Assembly (NCBI GenBank): GCA_000389735.1
Contig: APJY01000001.1
Coordinates: forward strand, 310,001 to 374,000
Direction: 5' to 3'
Source: Sulfolobales archaeon Acd1
Lineage (GTDB): Archaea; Thermoproteota; Thermoprotei_A; Sulfolobales; Sulfolobaceae
Length of the DNA: 64,000 bases
This document shows, one piece after another, positions 1 through 7,204 of this stretch. The notes beneath the pieces were generated by a model. That model ran no database searches. It was not told the DNA's origin and saw only the letters and a program-made list of their open reading frames with translations. The position numbers and the translations under genes are program-made. The first letter of the stretch is position 1. Every line of letters begins with the position of its first letter.

Positions 1-287
1 GCGAATAGAACGAGGGTAGTCGTCACTTGAATCATTGAGCCTACCGCACTCGCGCTGTGAAACTTGAGAAGCCTCGCGAGGAACGGCGAACCCCTCCTGT
101 CCTTGAACGTGATGGAGTCGTTCAGGGCGAAGTTCCAGAGTATACTGAGCTCCAAGGCCACGAGAACGGCGATTACCAGAGCCAACGCCTTCTGTAGCAC
201 CGCGAAAGCGACTTCGTTGACTACTATTCCTGAGGCGCCGACCAACGAGTAGAACACTAACCGCCTCAGGATATCGACTCTCGGCAT
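1..287 (-). CDS. GtrA-like membrane protein, cut by the window edge
   Basis: An open frame of 95 codons starts at the ATG at 287 and runs off the left edge, so the C-terminus is missing. Several hydrophobic helices are separated by the segment WNFALNDSITFKDRR (residues 51-65), which is typical of the GtrA/DPMS-type family (PF04138). These are small four-helix membrane proteins thought to help move lipid-linked sugars for polysaccharide or glycan synthesis. That fits a lineage with a heavily glycosylated S-layer, but no partner glycosyltransferase is visible beside it here. Family assignment is by eye from that motif and the hydrophobic pattern. The substrate is unknown. Confidence 0.7.
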   Translation of the reverse strand, partial: MPRVDILRRLVFYSLVGASGIVVNEVAFAVLQKALALVIAVLVALELSILWNFALNDSITFKDRRGSPFLARLLKFHSASAVGSMIQVTTTLVLF

Positions 288-375
288 TACGTCTTTCAAA
301 GGCGGATGTTTGAAAGGTCGGATAAAGCTGTTTCGAATAGGTCGTGATACGCTCTTTAAAGAACCGTTCACTCGC

Positions 376-1329
376 TTAAATGAGGTCACTGGATTTCAGG
401 GCGTCATACAGCTCGCGGTAGTCCTGCCTAACTGCCACCCTGGCCCATTCCTTCTTGAAATTCCTGAAGCCCCTGTGGTCCCTAACGTAGAACCCTAATC
501 TCAACAGCTTATCGTTGGCTGACACGCTGTCGACCCTCAGCTCGACGACGACGTAGGGCGCGTAACTAACGAAGGCTCTGAAAAGGGTCGTCATCTCGGA
601 CCTTATAGACCTAACGACCTCCCTCGACTTCTCGAGGAACCGTCGCACCTCTGAATAGTCTAGGTTGGAAAACACGTAATAGACCACGGAGTTGACCCTC
701 CACTCAGGGAGATACCTTAAGAAGTCCCACTCCTTACGCTTCGAGTGGACGGCGTAGCCTATCCTGAGGCCGGGAACCGTAAGGGACTTGGTGAAACTCC
801 TCAGGACCAATAGGTTGGGGAACTCGTCAACCAGGTTTACGAAGGACTCGCAGTCCGAAAGTTCTACGAAGGACTCGTCCAAAATCAGCACTCCGCCTTC
901 CCTCAGGAACCTGACGACTTCCCGCCTATCTATACAGGCCCCCGTGGGGTTGACCGGGTTCGATGTCACGACGCACTCCCCTTTCAGCTCATACTTCCAC
1001 TCCCTCCTGACTAGCTCCGCGGGATAGGACGAGGCCCTCCTATAGCTCGAGTAGTTGGGCTCGGGAACGTTGCAGGGAGGTAGTAAGGGGAAGACCTCGC
1101 TGGTGCCGTTGAGTACCGTGACCTTGCCGCTTCCCACGTAGTCTGCCAACAGGGACTCTAGGTAGCCGTAATCGTTAGGAGGATAGAGCGAGTATACCTG
1201 GAGCCGAACGGCCTCTTCAACGAGTTTCTTGACGAAGTCAGGAACCCCTAGGGGATTCACGGTATAACTGAAGTCCTTGAGGCTCCTCGGCCTGCTCCCG
1301 TCCCAGACCACGCTGCCGTGAAAGCTCAA
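376..1329 (-). CDS. PLP-dependent aminotransferase, CobD/HisC-like
   Basis: A 317-residue fold type I aminotransferase (class I/II). Visible landmarks are NPLG (25-28), NGTSE (74-78), the NPTG substrate/PLP motif (127-130), the PLP-pyridine aspartate in DESF (151-154) and the Schiff-base lysine K181 in SFTKSLTVPGLRIGY. The short length and the missing N-terminal part resemble L-threonine-O-3-phosphate decarboxylase (CobD), which makes the aminopropanol arm of cobalamin. Histidinol-phosphate aminotransferase is the main alternative. The start overlaps the stop of the upstream regulator by 4 bases, so the two are cotranscribed. No other cobalamin gene is present in the window, so the CobD role remains an inference. 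Confidence 0.72.
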   Translation of the reverse strand: MSFHGSVVWDGSRPRSLKDFSYTVNPLGVPDFVKKLVEEAVRLQVYSLYPPNDYGYLESLLADYVGSGKVTVLNGTSEVFPLLPPCNVPEPNYSSYRRASSYPAELVRREWKYELKGECVVTSNPVNPTGACIDRREVVRFLREGGVLILDESFVELSDCESFVNLVDEFPNLLVLRSFTKSLTVPGLRIGYAVHSKRKEWDFLRYLPEWRVNSVVYYVFSNLDYSEVRRFLEKSREVVRSIRSEMTTLFRAFVSYAPYVVVELRVDSVSANDKLLRLGFYVRDHRGFRNFKKEWARVAVRQDYRELYDALKSSDLI

Positions 1330-1907
1330 ATCACTCCCCTTAGGTAGGCCTCCACTAGCCTCTTCTGGGCTCTCCTCAGTAGCTCCGCGGCGGTCGAAAC
1401 GGTCACCCCGAGCGTTTTAGCCACATCGTTTATGTTGGCCTTCTTCGGGAAATCGAAGTAGCCTAAAGAGTACGCGACCCTTATGGCCTCTAGCTGCCTC
1501 TGTGAGAGCCCAGCGTAAGGCCTCAGCCTTATCACCTTACTCACCTTCGCGGTGATCCCTAGCTCGTACATTTCCTTCAGCACGTCCTTTACCTCGGACT
1601 TCTTCGTTATGTAAAGGGACGAGATGAACTCCCCGGGGACCGGATAGGCTGAGGCGAGGTGGTGCTTGTAAAACACCTTCGCGAGGGGATCGTGAAAGGG
1701 GAAGTATCCCACGTAAACGTTGCCCTGGGAGCTCCACCTTCCTCCCAGCGACTGCAGTACCTCGCTCTGTCCCTTGAACTCCGCCAGCGCGACGTACTTC
1801 TCGTCGTTATATCTCTTGAAGCCGAAAATCCTCATACTATTTTTCGACCAATCATAACTGCTAAGCACGTCAGGAATTCTAGTAGACAAAACGATAATGA
1901 ATAACAT
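1326..1907 (-). CDS. Bat-type HTH transcriptional regulator
   Basis: A 193-residue protein whose last 55 or so residues (LSQRQLEAIRVAYSLGYFDF, then a helix-turn-helix through AKTLGVTVSTAAELLRRAQ) match the bacterio-opsin activator HTH_10 domain (PF04967). The N-terminal part is a probable sensor domain of unknown ligand. Internal ATG codons exist, for example at 1835. The ATG at 1907 is preferred because a TATA box (1929-1937) is centred 26 bases upstream, the usual spacing for leaderless messages in this order. It overlaps the aminotransferase gene by 4 bases and may regulate it or the divergent ferredoxin gene, with which it shares the 1908-1966 promoter region. Confidence 0.75.
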   Translation of the reverse strand: MLFIIVLSTRIPDVLSSYDWSKNSMRIFGFKRYNDEKYVALAEFKGQSEVLQSLGGRWSSQGNVYVGYFPFHDPLAKVFYKHHLASAYPVPGEFISSLYITKKSEVKDVLKEMYELGITAKVSKVIRLRPYAGLSQRQLEAIRVAYSLGYFDFPKKANINDVAKTLGVTVSTAAELLRRAQKRLVEAYLRGVI

Positions 1908-1928
1908 CCCGAAAACATTCGGGGTTTG

Positions 1929-1937
1929 AAATATTTA
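1929..1937 (-). promoter_or_regulatory. TATA box for the HTH regulator
   Basis: TAAATATTT on the minus strand is centred at 1933, 26 bases before the ATG at 1907, which fits a leaderless transcript. The box is nearly symmetric and lies 34 bases before the ferredoxin ATG on the plus strand, so it might serve both directions. Confidence 0.6.
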
Positions 1938-1948
1938 GGATTGACTGA

Positions 1949-2281
<333 letters not shown>

Positions 2282-2286
2282 AGCGC

Positions 2287-2292
2287 TTTTTT
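2287..2292 (+). terminator. T-run after ferredoxin
   Basis: Six T residues follow the ferredoxin stop by 5 bases. U-rich tracts are the usual termination signal in this group. A separate promoter for the next operon (TATA-like GTTAAATTT near 2326-2334) supports termination here. Confidence 0.4.
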
Positions 2293-2377
2293 ACGCCTCA
2301 TCTATCTATGGTTAACTCTGTTTACGTTAAATTTCTAAAGGGATTAAGGTAAGTGATTTTACTTTCGCGAGAGTATT

Positions 2378-2941
2378 TTGAGTTCTGATTATACCTTGAT
2401 CGAGGAGATATCGCTTTTCGGAAGGGGAGGGCAGGGCGTGGTTACTGCGGGCGAACTCTTAGTTTCCGCCGCGGTCAAGGACGACCTGTACGGCCAGTCA
2501 ATACCTTTCTACGGGGGAGAAAGGAGAGGTGCTCCCGTAAGGAGCGACGTCAGGATATCGGACGAGCCCTTATATCTTCATAGGAGGACCTACAACCCCG
2601 ACGTCGTCGCCGTTTTCGACTCCACTCTGCTTGACATCCTTAAAGTGACGGAAGGCCTGAAAGAGGACGGATCGATGCTGATAAACAGCAAGCGTTTGCT
2701 CAAGGTGTGGAAGAACACCTACGTGGTGGACGCAACGGGAATAGCTAAGGACTTAGGGCTAGTGGTCGCCGGTTGGGCCGTAGTCAACACGGCCATGGCT
2801 GGTGCCTTGGCCAACCTGCTCCATACAATCAAGCTGGACAGTTTGGAGGAAGTGGTGAAGGAGACTTTCTCCGGGAAGCTAGGGGAACTCAACGCAGAGG
2901 CTGTGGATTTAGGATACAGGACGGTGAGGAGGGTTGATTGA
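2378..2941 (+). CDS. porG: Pyruvate:ferredoxin oxidoreductase, gamma subunit
   Basis: A 187-residue protein with the gamma-domain signature [15 protein letters not shown] near residues 14-28 and [16 protein letters not shown] further on, as in the pyruvate/2-oxoacid ferredoxin oxidoreductase catalytic gamma domain (PF01558). It is the first gene of a gamma-delta-alpha-beta operon that oxidises pyruvate (or a related 2-oxoacid) to acetyl-CoA and CO2, or runs in reverse for carbon fixation. Translation appears to begin at the TTG at 2378, since no ATG or GTG gives full length. The AARGTAA-type palindrome at 2346-2365 lies between the TATA-like box and this start. The stop overlaps the next gene by 8 bases. 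Confidence 0.92.
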   Translation: MSSDYTLIEEISLFGRGGQGVVTAGELLVSAAVKDDLYGQSIPFYGGERRGAPVRSDVRISDEPLYLHRRTYNPDVVAVFDSTLLDILKVTEGLKEDGSMLINSKRLLKVWKNTYVVDATGIAKDLGLVVAGWAVVNTAMAGALANLLHTIKLDSLEEVVKETFSGKLGELNAEAVDLGYRTVRRVD

Positions 2942-3203
2942 AGTCCCCGAATACTCCGTCCCACTGGCGAGGCCCAAGCTCGGCTCCGCTGGGAAGACGG
3001 GCTTCTGGAGGACAAGCAGGCCTGTCATAGACTACCAGAAGTGCACCAAGTGCAGGCTTTGCGTGATTTACTGCGTGGAGAACACCATAGACCTTATGCC
3101 CGACATGTACCCAAGGATAGACTACGACTACTGTAAGGGCTGTGGCGTCTGCTCGAACGTCTGCCCGCACGAGGCCATCACAATGGAGCCCGAGGTGAAG
3201 TGA
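2934..3203 (+). CDS. porD: Pyruvate:ferredoxin oxidoreductase, delta (ferredoxin) subunit
   Basis: An 89-residue dicluster ferredoxin subunit with two CxxCxxCxxxC motifs: C37, C40, C43, C47 and C67, C70, C73, C77 (the second followed by Pro). It passes electrons from the TPP-bound intermediate through the beta subunit to soluble ferredoxin. The TTG start at 2934 overlaps the gamma stop by 8 bases, and its stop is one base from the alpha start, so translation is coupled along the operon. The N-terminal stretch before the first cluster is typical for PorD. The four-subunit arrangement, rather than the fused alpha-gamma form common in Sulfolobales 2-oxoacid oxidoreductases, points to pyruvate as substrate. 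Confidence 0.93.
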   Translation: MIEVPEYSVPLARPKLGSAGKTGFWRTSRPVIDYQKCTKCRLCVIYCVENTIDLMPDMYPRIDYDYCKGCGVCSNVCPHEAITMEPEVK

Positions 3204-3204
3204 A

Positions 3205-4359
3205 GTGCAGAAGGCCAGGAAAGTTCTGGCTCTGGTCGGGAACCACGCGGTGGCCTACGCGGTGAAGCAGGCGAAGCCCCAGGTTCTAGCTGTCTTCCCC
3301 ATAACGCCTCAGACTACCATGCTTGAGAAGCTGGCCGAGTACATAGCTGAAGGCGAGCTGAAGGCGGAGCTCGTCAAGATCGAGAGCGAACACTCCGCGA
3401 TGGCGACCATATTCGGTGCGGCCGTGGCCGGGGCCAGGGTGTTCACGGCCACCTCATCGCAAGGCTTGCTCTACATGACGGAGATGATCTACTGGGTAGG
3501 AGGTGCCAGGGTTCCGTTGGTTGCTGCTGTAGCGACTAGGGCCATAGCGGCTCCCTGGTCCATATTAGACGACCACCACGACTTCGTGAGCAAGCGCGAC
3601 GCCATATGGATCCAAATGATGGCGGAGGACGTTCAGGACGCCTACGACCTCACCCTCATGGCCTTCAGGATATCCGAGTACCCCAACCTTCTCCTCCCCG
3701 TTATGATGGGGTTCGACGGGTTCATCCTGACTCACACCATGGAGAGGCTCGAGGTCCTCAACGACGAGGAGGTGGACGAGTTCCTGCCTCCAAGGAAGTT
3801 CAACCTGATCGACTTCGAGGATCCCGTCTCGATAGGCCAAGTGGCTGACTCGAGCGAGTACATCAAGTACCGTTACTACGCTATGAAGGCGATGGAAAAT
3901 GCCAAGTCTGTGATAGAGGAGGTCTCCAAGGAGTACTCGAAACTGGTGGGCAGGAACGTCCCAGGGCTGGTCGAGGACTTCATGTGTGACGATGCGGACT
4001 ACGCTATCGTTGCCATGGGCGCCTGGTCCGGGGACGTGAGGGAGGCAGTACGAAGGCTGAGGGGTGAGGGCATAAAGGCGTGCCTTCTCAAGGTAAAGAC
4101 CTTCCGCCCCTTCCCTAAGGAGCTGATAAGGAAGTATCTGAGCGAGAAAAAGGCGGTCCTCGTAATGGACAGGGCATACTCCTACGGCCTCGGTGGGGTA
4201 TTAGCTAGCGAGGTGAAGAGCGCCATGTACGGCCTACAGGTTCCCGTCTATAACTTCGTTGCTGGCCTGGGAGGACAGGACGTAAGGCCCTCAGTCATAG
4301 TTGATATGGTGAAGAAGCTTCACGAGGGAACCCTCCAGGAGGAGGTGTGGTTAGTGTGA
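3205..4359 (+). CDS. porA: Pyruvate:ferredoxin oxidoreductase, alpha subunit
   Basis: A 384-residue alpha subunit with the N-terminal pyrimidine-binding domain ([16 protein letters not shown] near residue 31, KIESEHSAM near 60, [12 protein letters not shown] near 80) and a C-terminal transketolase-like domain II ([15 protein letters not shown]). The conserved Glu of the ESEHSA motif activates thiamine diphosphate. The GTG start at 3205 follows the delta stop by one base. The 3' end overlaps the beta gene by 13 bases. The intact length and all expected motifs suggest a working enzyme. Confidence 0.94.
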   Translation: MQKARKVLALVGNHAVAYAVKQAKPQVLAVFPITPQTTMLEKLAEYIAEGELKAELVKIESEHSAMATIFGAAVAGARVFTATSSQGLLYMTEMIYWVGGARVPLVAAVATRAIAAPWSILDDHHDFVSKRDAIWIQMMAEDVQDAYDLTLMAFRISEYPNLLLPVMMGFDGFILTHTMERLEVLNDEEVDEFLPPRKFNLIDFEDPVSIGQVADSSEYIKYRYYAMKAMENAKSVIEEVSKEYSKLVGRNVPGLVEDFMCDDADYAIVAMGAWSGDVREAVRRLRGEGIKACLLKVKTFRPFPKELIRKYLSEKKAVLVMDRAYSYGLGGVLASEVKSAMYGLQVPVYNFVAGLGGQDVRPSVIVDMVKKLHEGTLQEEVWLV

Positions 4360-5246
4360 CGGAGGCCCTCAGGCTAGACAACGCGAGGTTCCTAAGGGGT
4401 AACGCAGCCTGCCCAGGATGTCCTATACCGAAGGAGCTCGACACGTTGCTAAGCGTTATGGGCAAAAGGACCGTGCTCGTAGTGCCCGCTTCCTGTACCT
4501 CAGTCATCCTGGGCGACACGAGGGGAACGCCATCAACCGTTCCCGTAATTCACAGCGCCATGGCCGCCTCCGCGGCGATAGCTTCGGGCGTTGAGAGAGC
4601 CTTAAGGGCGAGAGGAGAGAAGGACTTCAACGTCGTGGTCTGGGCCGGAGACGGGGCTACCGGAGACATAGGCTTCGCGACCCTCAGCGGGGCCGCAGAA
4701 AGGAACGAGAACATACTGTACGTCTGTTACGACAACGAGGCCTTCATGAACACAGGGATCCAGAGGTCGTCACTAACCCCTTACGGTGCCTGGACCACAA
4801 CGACTCCGGAAGGTAAGAGGGAGTTCAAGAAGCCGCTCCCGTTAGTGATGATGCAGCACAGAATACCTTACGTGGCGACGGCCTCGATAGGGTACATATT
4901 CGATTACGAGCAGAAGCTCCGGAAGGCCAAGGGCATAAAGGGCTTCAGATACATTCACCTACTGTCCCCCTGTCCGCCCGGCTGGAGGTACGATTCCTCG
5001 TTGACCGTTGAAGTCGCGAAGCTTGCGGTAGACACCGGGATTTGGCCGCTTTTCGAAGTAGAGAACGGCGAGTTCAGGTTGACCAGCGTCAGCAAGACTC
5101 ACCTAGATAAGTCAAGGAGGAAGCCCGTGGAGGCCTACCTGAAGCTTCAGGGGAGGTTCAAGAACCTGACCCAGGAGCAGGTTCAGGAGATCCAGAGAAT
5201 GGTCGACGAGATGTGGGAGGAGATCAAGGCTCTGGTGAAGAAGTGA
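4347..5246 (+). CDS. porB: Pyruvate:ferredoxin oxidoreductase, beta subunit
   Basis: A 299-residue thiamine diphosphate-binding subunit. The TPP motif runs from GDG (101-103) to the asparagine-rich NEAF region (130-133). C22 and C25 (CPGC), C50 and a late cysteine in SPCPPGW are placed as the [4Fe-4S] ligands of this family. The GTG at 4347 lies just after a GGAGGAGG-type ribosome site inside the alpha gene, so start choice is supported by Shine-Dalgarno spacing and a 13-base overlap. It is the last gene of the operon and is followed by a T-run. Confidence 0.94.
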   Translation: MVSVTEALRLDNARFLRGNAACPGCPIPKELDTLLSVMGKRTVLVVPASCTSVILGDTRGTPSTVPVIHSAMAASAAIASGVERALRARGEKDFNVVVWAGDGATGDIGFATLSGAAERNENILYVCYDNEAFMNTGIQRSSLTPYGAWTTTTPEGKREFKKPLPLVMMQHRIPYVATASIGYIFDYEQKLRKAKGIKGFRYIHLLSPCPPGWRYDSSLTVEVAKLAVDTGIWPLFEVENGEFRLTSVSKTHLDKSRRKPVEAYLKLQGRFKNLTQEQVQEIQRMVDEMWEEIKALVKK

Positions 5247-5254
5247 GGTGTAAA

Positions 5255-5260
5255 TTTTTT
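5255..5260 (+). terminator. T-run after por operon
   Basis: TAAATTTTTTCT begins 5 bases after the beta-subunit stop. The next gene is convergent and ends at 5294, so this short AT-rich gap probably terminates transcription from both sides. Confidence 0.45.
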
Positions 5261-5293
5261 CTAATCAAAATTCTTAGACAAACCATTCGATTC

Positions 5294-6397
5294 CTAAAGG
5301 CTGACTACCTTTAAGGCTCTCTCCAACCACTCCGGCATTTTGCCCGGGAACAACGACTCTACCTTGCTAATGTACTCAGAGGCGTCCTCTCCCAGTAGCC
5401 TGGCCGCGAGGCCCCTTAGCAAAGCCGCGTTCCAGTAAGTCCTGGAGTCCTCCTCGCTTAGCGAAAGGAGCTCATGGAACGCGTCCTTAGCGGACAGTAA
5501 GCTCCTCAGGGCCTCGGGAGAGACCAGGTGGTAGAGCTTGTCTCTCGCTATTCTCTCGACGAGTGACTTGGCAACTGCCTCCCTAATGGTCTGGGGCAAC
5601 CGAGGGTTCGTCACGTATTCCGTGATGACGTCTACGTCGTATGACGTGAGCTTAGGAAGCCTTTTGATGACGGAAGGTAGCCACGTGCCGATCTCGACGA
5701 CTCTCTTACTCGCTAGTTTTAATAGCTCCTCATAGGCCCCGGTCGCTTCCACGGCATCAACGAACTGAGGTATCAGGGGAGCTAAGCATTCGTCGAAGAG
5801 ATCTGCGAAGAGCCTGACGGCCGTTCTCGACCGCGTTTCGATACCGTAGGAGATCTTAGAGAATAAGTTCTCGCAGTTTACCACACCCAGTTCCTTGGCT
5901 CTCCTCATCAGCTCTATAGCCGACTCCACTAAGAAATCGTCCTTGATGTTGAAGATAATGGGCTCAGTCATTTTCAATATTTCAGCAAGTATTTCTCTAT
6001 CGTTCGTGTCTAGGTACGTGAAGGCCTCCTGTATCACTCTCAGGTTGGAGCTTTCCAACAGGCTTAAGGCGTACTTCTCCACTGGGGCGAACCTCGAGAG
6101 GTACCTGATGGCCCCTATGACCGCTGGTGAATCCCTCTCGGACGTTATGAGCGCTAGTGCTTCCATTTCGTACCCTTTAGCGCTTGTCAAAGCGAGGGCC
6201 AGACCCTTCACTTCTGGGTCGGTCGAGACGAGGAATCGAGTGAAGTCACAGTTCTTCTTTTCGGCAACCTTTTCTAGGTAGTGAAGTGAGGGTGAGAGCA
6301 ACCAATACCTCGGGGCATTGAACGCTTCGGCTAGCCTCCTGCAATCGAGGCCATCCACCTGATCAACTAGTTCCTCCTCGGTAAGCATGACGCTCAT
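5294..6397 (-). CDS. HEAT-like helical repeat protein, hypothetical
   Basis: A 367-residue, almost entirely alpha-helical protein of leucine- and glutamate-rich helix pairs (for example DSPAVIGAIRYLSRFAPVEK, then SSNLRVIQEAFTYL). This looks like a HEAT or armadillo-type solenoid. No catalytic motif, signal peptide or membrane segment is visible. Such solenoids usually act as protein-binding scaffolds, and no function can be assigned. The ATG at 6397 is supported by a TATA box centred 25 bases upstream. Two palindromes lie 90-110 bases upstream and could regulate it. It is transcribed alone, convergent with the por operon. Confidence 0.75.
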   Translation of the reverse strand: MSVMLTEEELVDQVDGLDCRRLAEAFNAPRYWLLSPSLHYLEKVAEKKNCDFTRFLVSTDPEVKGLALALTSAKGYEMEALALITSERDSPAVIGAIRYLSRFAPVEKYALSLLESSNLRVIQEAFTYLDTNDREILAEILKMTEPIIFNIKDDFLVESAIELMRRAKELGVVNCENLFSKISYGIETRSRTAVRLFADLFDECLAPLIPQFVDAVEATGAYEELLKLASKRVVEIGTWLPSVIKRLPKLTSYDVDVITEYVTNPRLPQTIREAVAKSLVERIARDKLYHLVSPEALRSLLSAKDAFHELLSLSEEDSRTYWNAALLRGLAARLLGEDASEYISKVESLFPGKMPEWLERALKVVSL

Positions 6398-6417
6398 GTG
6401 GAAAGCGGAGCTACCTT

Positions 6418-6425
6418 ATTTAAAA
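6418..6425 (-). promoter_or_regulatory. TATA box for the HEAT-like gene
   Basis: TTTTAAAT on the minus strand is centred about 25 bases before the ATG at 6397, the spacing expected for a leaderless transcript. Confidence 0.6.
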
Positions 6426-6481
6426 TGACAATGTACGTACTCAGTATTTTCTTGTTGGTTTTTATGCGGGGTGTTTCACGT

Positions 6482-6514
6482 GGTATTACCGGGTCTATTG
6501 CCCCGTATTACGGG
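6482..6514. promoter_or_regulatory. Pair of palindromes with a shared TATTAC core
   Basis: GGTATTACC (6482-6490) and CCCGTATTACGGG (6502-6514) are both palindromic around the same TATTAC core and are centred 22 bases apart, two helical turns. They sit upstream of the HEAT-like gene's promoter on one side. On the other side they precede a plus-strand TATA-like AAAATATTTA (6526-6535) that has no gene behind it. A third perfect palindrome, ACCGAATTCGGT, follows at 6554-6565. The arrangement looks like a tandem operator for a dimeric regulator, but the regulator is unknown. Confidence 0.45.
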
Positions 6515-6613
6515 AACGTATACTAAAATATTTAAGACGGAGTACGAGCCCCAACCGAATTCGGTAACACCCCGTTTCGCGATACGAGTTCTCCCTCAGC
6601 GACTTTCCTGGCG

Positions 6614-7069
6614 CTACTGCCCTCTCCTCCTACCACGGATATAGCCCACTACCGCGAGGATCGCGCCCACCACGAAAACCACCAAACCTAAGAGCGCTAT
6701 GGTCAATACGCCGACGATCTGGAACCCTTGTTCGACTAAAATCACTTCGGCGACCGTACTGCTCGGGTTGTAAAGGGTTACGTTAACGGTGGGAGATTGC
6801 GGAACTATCGAAACCGTATTCAGACCGTTAAGGGTAGATGTGTTAACGGCGGCGTTTCCGCTGACCTTGTAAGAAACGGGACTCGTGGTGTTATAAGAGA
6901 AAGCGCCGAATTGACCCTCATGGAGCGTGAAAACATAGGTTCCGTTAGGCTGTATGGTCACTGTATGTACGGAAGAGGAGATAGAGGGGATGAAGTACAA
7001 GATAGCTCCTAGTCCGACGGCTATACCCACTATCAGTAGAACGAGTCCAATCTTCATCAACTTGTTCAT
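6614..7069 (-). CDS. Small two-helix membrane protein with an outer domain
   Basis: A 151-residue protein with an N-terminal membrane helix (about 5-27), a Thr/Ser/Asn-rich middle of beta character with several N-glycosylation sequons (NGT, NTS, NVT), a second helix (about 115-142) and a basic tail RGRRRGQ. The expected topology places the middle domain outside the cell and the tail in the cytoplasm. It is not recognised beyond this. It lies on the same strand and 135 bases downstream of the large repeat surface protein, so the two could form a unit, though the gap is long for an operon. Confidence 0.7.
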   Translation of the reverse strand: MNKLMKIGLVLLIVGIAVGLGAILYFIPSISSSVHTVTIQPNGTYVFTLHEGQFGAFSYNTTSPVSYKVSGNAAVNTSTLNGLNTVSIVPQSPTVNVTLYNPSSTVAEVILVEQGFQIVGVLTIALLGLVVFVVGAILAVVGYIRGRRRGQ

Positions 7070-7204
7070 GCAGGATCGAGCTCACTCGTAGACACTAGTT
7101 AAAAAATGGAATCACTACTACCTTGTAAATGAGTATATAGCACAACTTCCTCGGGATGATTAGAATGCGGCCACCTGAGAGGTGAGGAGCCTGATCCAGG
7201 ATGA

